Shown: positions 22,601-28,600 of the stretch, piece by piece | Position numbering within the stretch: the first letter of the stretch is position 1 | Layout of the letters: each line of letters starts with the position of its first letter | Assembly (NCBI RefSeq): GCF_030269925.1 | Contig: NC_085114.1 | Span: forward strand, 12,728,001-12,792,000 | Length of the DNA stretch: 64,000 nucleotides | From: Bombyx mori | Lineage: Eukaryota; Arthropoda; Insecta; Lepidoptera; Bombycidae | Direction: 5' to 3' | The notes under the pieces: generated by a model | The model's database searches: none | The model's input: the letters and a program-made list of their open reading frames with translations, nothing else | Told to the model about the DNA's origin: nothing | Position numbers and translations under genes: made by a program

Positions 22601-25600
22601 AAAGTATTTAGGAAATTCAGCATTTTAGGAAATAATAAATTACGTAAAGTAAAAATAAAATCGTAATTCAAATTATCAATTAAAATAACAAAATATGTCT
22701 CTTTATTTTTGTTTGACAACATAAAATTACATAGAAATAGAAATAATTACAAAATAGAGAGAGAAGGGATGAGAGAACGAAAAGAAAGAGAGAGAAAGAG
22801 AAAGGTATTATACACTACTCGCTTGTGTATACGACTGTCGCGCCTGCGCACGTCTCATTTAACGGTTTTATTCCACGCACTTTTTTCCACGGATTTTTTC
22901 TTACGGTTTTACTATCACATTTTTTCAGTTCGGTCGCGCAGCAAAATCCCTATCCCCTCCAAGCCTGCCGTAAGGAACTTCGTTCCAAAAATATATTTCT
23001 AGGTCTATTAAAATCATTTCAATCCTACAGCTACTAGCTAGATTCTACTACAGCTGGATTCGTTAAAATAAATTTTGTTTTCAGGTATTTCAACTTTAAA
23101 TTAGTCTACTGTAAAGTTCACGTATTGTCGCTTAAGCACGTTTGCCTTTCAAGCGTCGATATGCATTGCGACAAATGTACAAATTTTCCTGCAAATGTGC
23201 AAATTTGCCTCCTCGTTTGGGTAATGTGCATTCAACTAACATTTACAATTTCAAAGAAGGAAAATGTACATTGAATTCACAATGACCATGTCGTTTTGGT
23301 AAATGTGAGCATGGCATACAAAATATGAAATCGCAAGTGCTAGTAATATAATTCACCTCTACAACCTAAACTAACCTAGCCTACGACATATTATATAATA
23401 TGCAAAGAAAAGTATGTTTTGTTTGTCATTTACATTTTTTAATTAAAATAAAAAGATGTGGTGTCGTGGGACACCAGGTAGGAACGAAGTTCCTTCGGCT
23501 AATGTAGAATCGACACAATTTGCAAAAAAAAAAAACGTGCTCAATTTTATGTAGGTTTTCTTGATTTTTCTCTTAAATTTTGCTGATTAGTTTTTATTTA
23601 AGTATAGGAAAGTATTTAGGAAATTCAGTATTTTAGGAAATAATCAATTACGTAAAATAGAAAGAGAATGGATGAGAGAACGAAAAGAAAGAGGGAGAAA
23701 GAGAAAGGTATTATACACTACTCGCTTCTGTACGCGACTGTCGCGCCTGCGCACGTCTCATTTAACGGTTTTATTCCACGCACTTTTTTCCACGGATTTT
23801 TTCTTACGGTTTTACTATCACATTTTTTTCAGTTCGGTCGCGCAGCAAAATCCCTATCCCCTCCAAGCCTGCCGTAAGGAACTTCGTTCCAATAATTTTC
23901 GTTATTTAAGCCCTTTGTATTATGTTTATTTAAATAAATATTTTTTTACTGCGACATCATTATTAGTTTATTGGTATTCCAACTTTTCTTAAAACATGAA
24001 GCTAAGCGTATACATTTACCAAAACGTGAAGGCAAGAGTACACATTTGCCAGGAAATATACATATAGGTTTTTTTTTTTTTACTAACAATCACGCCACGT
24101 TAACTGGTCCCGTGATAAGTTCGTAAAGAACTTGTGTTACAGGTATCAGATAACGAATATAAATGTAAGATTTTTATTATACACATACATATATTTAATA
24201 TACATCCATAACCCTGGAAAATACATTTATATTTATCATACAAATATCTTCCCTTGGCGGGATTCGAACCTGCGACCCCCTTGTGTAGTGACCATGTCAC
24301 TTACCACTATACCAGACGGCCGTTTACATTACAGGCTTACATTACATTACAGGTACATTATATTCAGTTCACATATACCTAACTTTTTGGCAAATGTGCA
24401 CATTTACCGGTAAAAGTGTACATTTCCCAACAGTGTACATTTACTGTAACAAATATACACATGACATTTGATGAAGACAGAATTATATTACTTGAGTCAA
24501 TATTACTCAGCAAGAGTACATATTTTAAAGCGCCCTAAGATGGGTTTCAGTTAGGAACGCATGCTTTAAAAACTACTACAGCGATACGCGTTAGATACAT
24601 ATTATTTAAATACCTAACTGGTACGTAATTTAAATCATGACATAATGACATCGCTTGGTACAAATACACCGGGCGTCTTATCAATTAGGCCACGAATCTT
24701 CAGCCGACGGATTCTTTTCATAGCTGAAAAATACGAACGCGAGACTAAGCTTGTACCTACTTAAGATATCTTGACATCAATTGGTATAGTAAGCTATGTA
24801 TATTTACAACCGACTCATCGAATATATTTCGTTATACTCACAAAATATTCGAAACAAAAAATGTTCTGAAGCATTATAATTGGTTCTTAGCACGTCTATT
24901 CCTTTTTTTATGATAGAAGAATTTTTAGATGCCTCGGAGGTCTTCCAGTTTCACCAGGACAGGTGGGCGAGCATAGGCTCAGTCAGGAGGTGTGGGATTT
25001 GCTAACCGCTACCCGAGCGCCTCCGAAGGAGACCTGACAAATCAAGAGCACCTGCTTTGCGACCCTGACGACGACTGAGAAGATCCGGCGAGAAACACAT
25101 CGGCCTAATGCTTAGATTGGGTTGCACGTCAAACTCTTTGCGGAGTTCAGCTAGCGGGGTCCCTAAGCCTGCTACTAGTGCTAGAGCTGAATAAGTCTAA
25201 TGCAAGAGTTATTGGATTTCATGGATCCATAAGGACGTGTCTAGGACATCGACGGTGACTGGCTCCTGTGTGATCAGGATTCGGGGAGTAGTCAGCGGCG
25301 GCAACGATAAGGTGATTATCATGACGCAAAGCCTTATCGAAGTACCGTTCCGACGCTGACTTCACGTGTTTGCGGATCGGTGCAGCCCACGTTCCTCACC
25401 GGATTATAGGGATTGGAGGGTCTCTATGTGTGTGTAGACCGCGTAAGCGAATACCACACTAACATAAGACATGACGTGACGTCTATTCCTTCGATTACAG
25501 GAAAATACAGCGTGAATAACAATGCTATGCTATGATGCTAATACGATAATAATTAGGAATTTTAAGAAATCAATATATAAATAAAATACAAATAGAAATA

Positions 25601-28600
25601 TCGAAATCTAAAACGCTAACGAACTCAAATAAAAATGGAAGCAAAATAATAAGAAGAAAGGAACATTTCATATTAAAATAAACTAAGCTGAAACAAACAG
25701 TATATGAAAATTAAACCATCGTCACTAGCTAACGTCCACTGTCAGTTAGCTGACCAGTCGCGTTCAACGGATTATCGCAACCTAAAAACTGGTTGCTCTA
25801 CCTTGGGAGAAGCCTAACCACGCTGTGTCTTCCGTTCTTTGGTCGAAACATTTTTGACTCCAATGGCCATTTGTTCTTCGAGAAATGTGCCCTGCTCACT
25901 GCCATTTTGACCTCACAATGCCTCGGTCTATGTCTGTCATCACGGTTCTACTACGAATCTCCGAAGTTGTCGTGGCCTAAAGGATAAGATGTCCGGTGCA
26001 TTCGTGTTGAGCGATGAACCGGTGTTCAAATCTCAGGCGGGTACCAATTTTTCTAATGAAATACGTACTCAACAAATATTCACCATTGACTTCCACGGTG
26101 AAGGAATAACATCGTGTAATAAAATCAAACCCGTAAAAATTATAATTTGCGTAATTACTGGTGGTAGGATCTTTTGTGAGTCCGCAAGGGTAGGTACCAC
26201 CCCACATGACATGTGATGAGAGGAAATGAAAATAAGGCTGGTAAGAGAGTGTTAACTATGAATGTGGAAGGATATGGAGGAAAAGGTAGGCCTAAGAAGA
26301 AATTAATGGATTGCGTGAAAGACGATATGTGTAAGAGGGGAGTGAGTGAAGAAATATTATATGATAGAGGAGTATGGAAGGAGAAAACATGTTGCGCCGA
26401 CCCCAGGTGACTGGGAGAAGGGTAGGAGAATGATATAATAGAGGGTACAAGACCACGCGGCAGATCACCGTTACGACGAACTGATCAGATATAGGCATCT
26501 CGAAGCGGTCCCGTCAACAAGCGCACAAGAAGGGCTGCGGTACGCGAGGAAAAGCGACGTCTTGTGTAGCGCACCACTACCCAAAATGATGACCACGACC
26601 ACTCTGCCAAGAGTGCAACGATTGATAATACGTATTTAACACATTTTCACAAATGACGTCCACAGACAAGGAATCACATTGTGCAATTAAAATGAAATCC
26701 GTGAAAATTGTAATAATTACCCACTAATTATTAAACAATTGAGACATATTATTATGTGTAATTCGAGTCTCGAGGTGGATGGAGTTGTGTCTATAGACGA
26801 TAACACCATCAACACCATCGCTTAATAGCAGGTAGACTCGATGCTTTCACCTCTAACGCTAGGAGCAGGTTTACGGACCCCGGTAACCCTACTCGTCGAA
26901 GTCGGCAAAGAGTTCGACGTGCAACCTAACCCATGCATCAGCCCACTTAGTTTCTCGCCGGATCTTCTCAGCGGGCCGCGATTCCGATCCGGTACTAGAT
27001 TCATTCGCGAAGCAGTTGCTCTTGAGTCGTTAGGTCTCCTTTGCAGGCGCTCGGGCAGCTGTTAGCAAATCCCAACCCTCCTGGCTGAGCCTTTGCTCGC
27101 CCACCTGTCTTGGTGAAACTGGAAAGGCATCTAGGTCACCAGTAATATCTCAAACATAAAAAAACCACCTGTCGGTCGCACGAGAAAACCTTGCATTTCG
27201 CGCCGGTAAGCCCTTATTCATAAGAAAAAACTAGGTAGACTGTGATCTCGTTACCCCGGTGGCAAAAATTAACATAATTCATTGTACTACGCTAGGTTAT
27301 GCCATTACACGTCAAGTAGACCATACTTTATTCTAATTATGAGTTGAACATAACCAAAGGCCATAAGGATAAGGCACACGTGTCCAAACCAACAGCGCAC
27401 TATGGGTTTAGCGTTCGTAGGTATTCCTACACTGCGATATTAAAAGGAAAATATTACAAATTAAATACAATTATTACTTTATTGTAACACGAAAACCTCC
27501 GATGATCCATGGAATTTATATTCGATGTATTTTAATTAGTTCATAAACAAATTAATTTAACCAGAGTGGGATTTGTAGCTTTTGAAATAACCTTTTAAAC
27601 TTTTAGAGTATATTTATCTATTAGAAGCGAAGGCTATCATTTAATAGTTTCTATATACCAATCTGAAAGTTATGATGTGAGCCTGTATCGGTTGGTACCA
27701 ACGCTCTGCCCTTTGCTGTCGCAAAGTTATGGGTGTAGGTTAAAATTTCTTTCTGCTGAGTAATATGCCTTTCGTGAGGGCACCTGAGGTGTGCTGGACA
27801 TTTTTCGCCCTCTCTTATGGCGAAATGTAAAAACAAATGTAATGATATAAAATGTATGTAATGATAATTATGTGTTAGATTTTTTAAGTTATTAACATGG
27901 GTTATAAGTAATTCTTACTAACAAAATGGGTTAAAAAAAAACTAAAATAAAGTATATAAATAAATGAAAAAAATTTGAAAACCGCCGGTCTTGGCTCGGA
28001 ATCTTATAGCGGAAACCTACGTAATGTCGAATATTTTTTTTTTATAAATGAGTTAGTTCAATCTGAGCATTACTTTTTCTGAAACGTTTCTTAGTTTATC
28101 AGTTTGTCTACATTTAAGTCCTTGTCAAATCAACATTTTCTACGTGCAGTTTTTCAAATAATAAGGGTTAAAGTATAAAATTGCCGTTTTATTGTAATAG
28201 GTACTTCGAATGACATAGAACCTTCATGGTTTGAGATTTTTGAGTGAAACTTATTTCAAATGGTACCTAAGAGGTTTTTCTTTTAAAAAATGTGTAACAG
28301 TCGATTATAGACTTTCAGTTGTTTTTTTTTATTCCGCATAGAAAAGAAAGATGGATACTTCGAAAATTCGAGTGATTTTTGAATACGAATTCCGCCCGCG
28401 TTGGAATTCTTATTCGTACCGTAAGCGAAAAATGCAATGGCTGACCCCAAGTCAAACGCCGCAACACTGTCCTCAAGCAAATCTTACCAATAAAAAGCGA
28501 ATGGTAACTGTTTGGTGGTCTCAACATGGTGTTATTCACTATAGCTTTCTTCGATCTGGTCAAGCAATAACGGCAGATGTCTACTGTGCCGAACTCCGAA

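Noticed and set aside
22709..23992. KERERKRK-type ORFs as basic proteins
   Set aside because: They read GA-rich tracts of the GGAACGAAGTTCC repeat family and occur in both copies.
24240..24326. tRNA gene on the minus strand
   Set aside because: A and B boxes are present but there is no matching acceptor stem; a SINE body and poly(A) follow.
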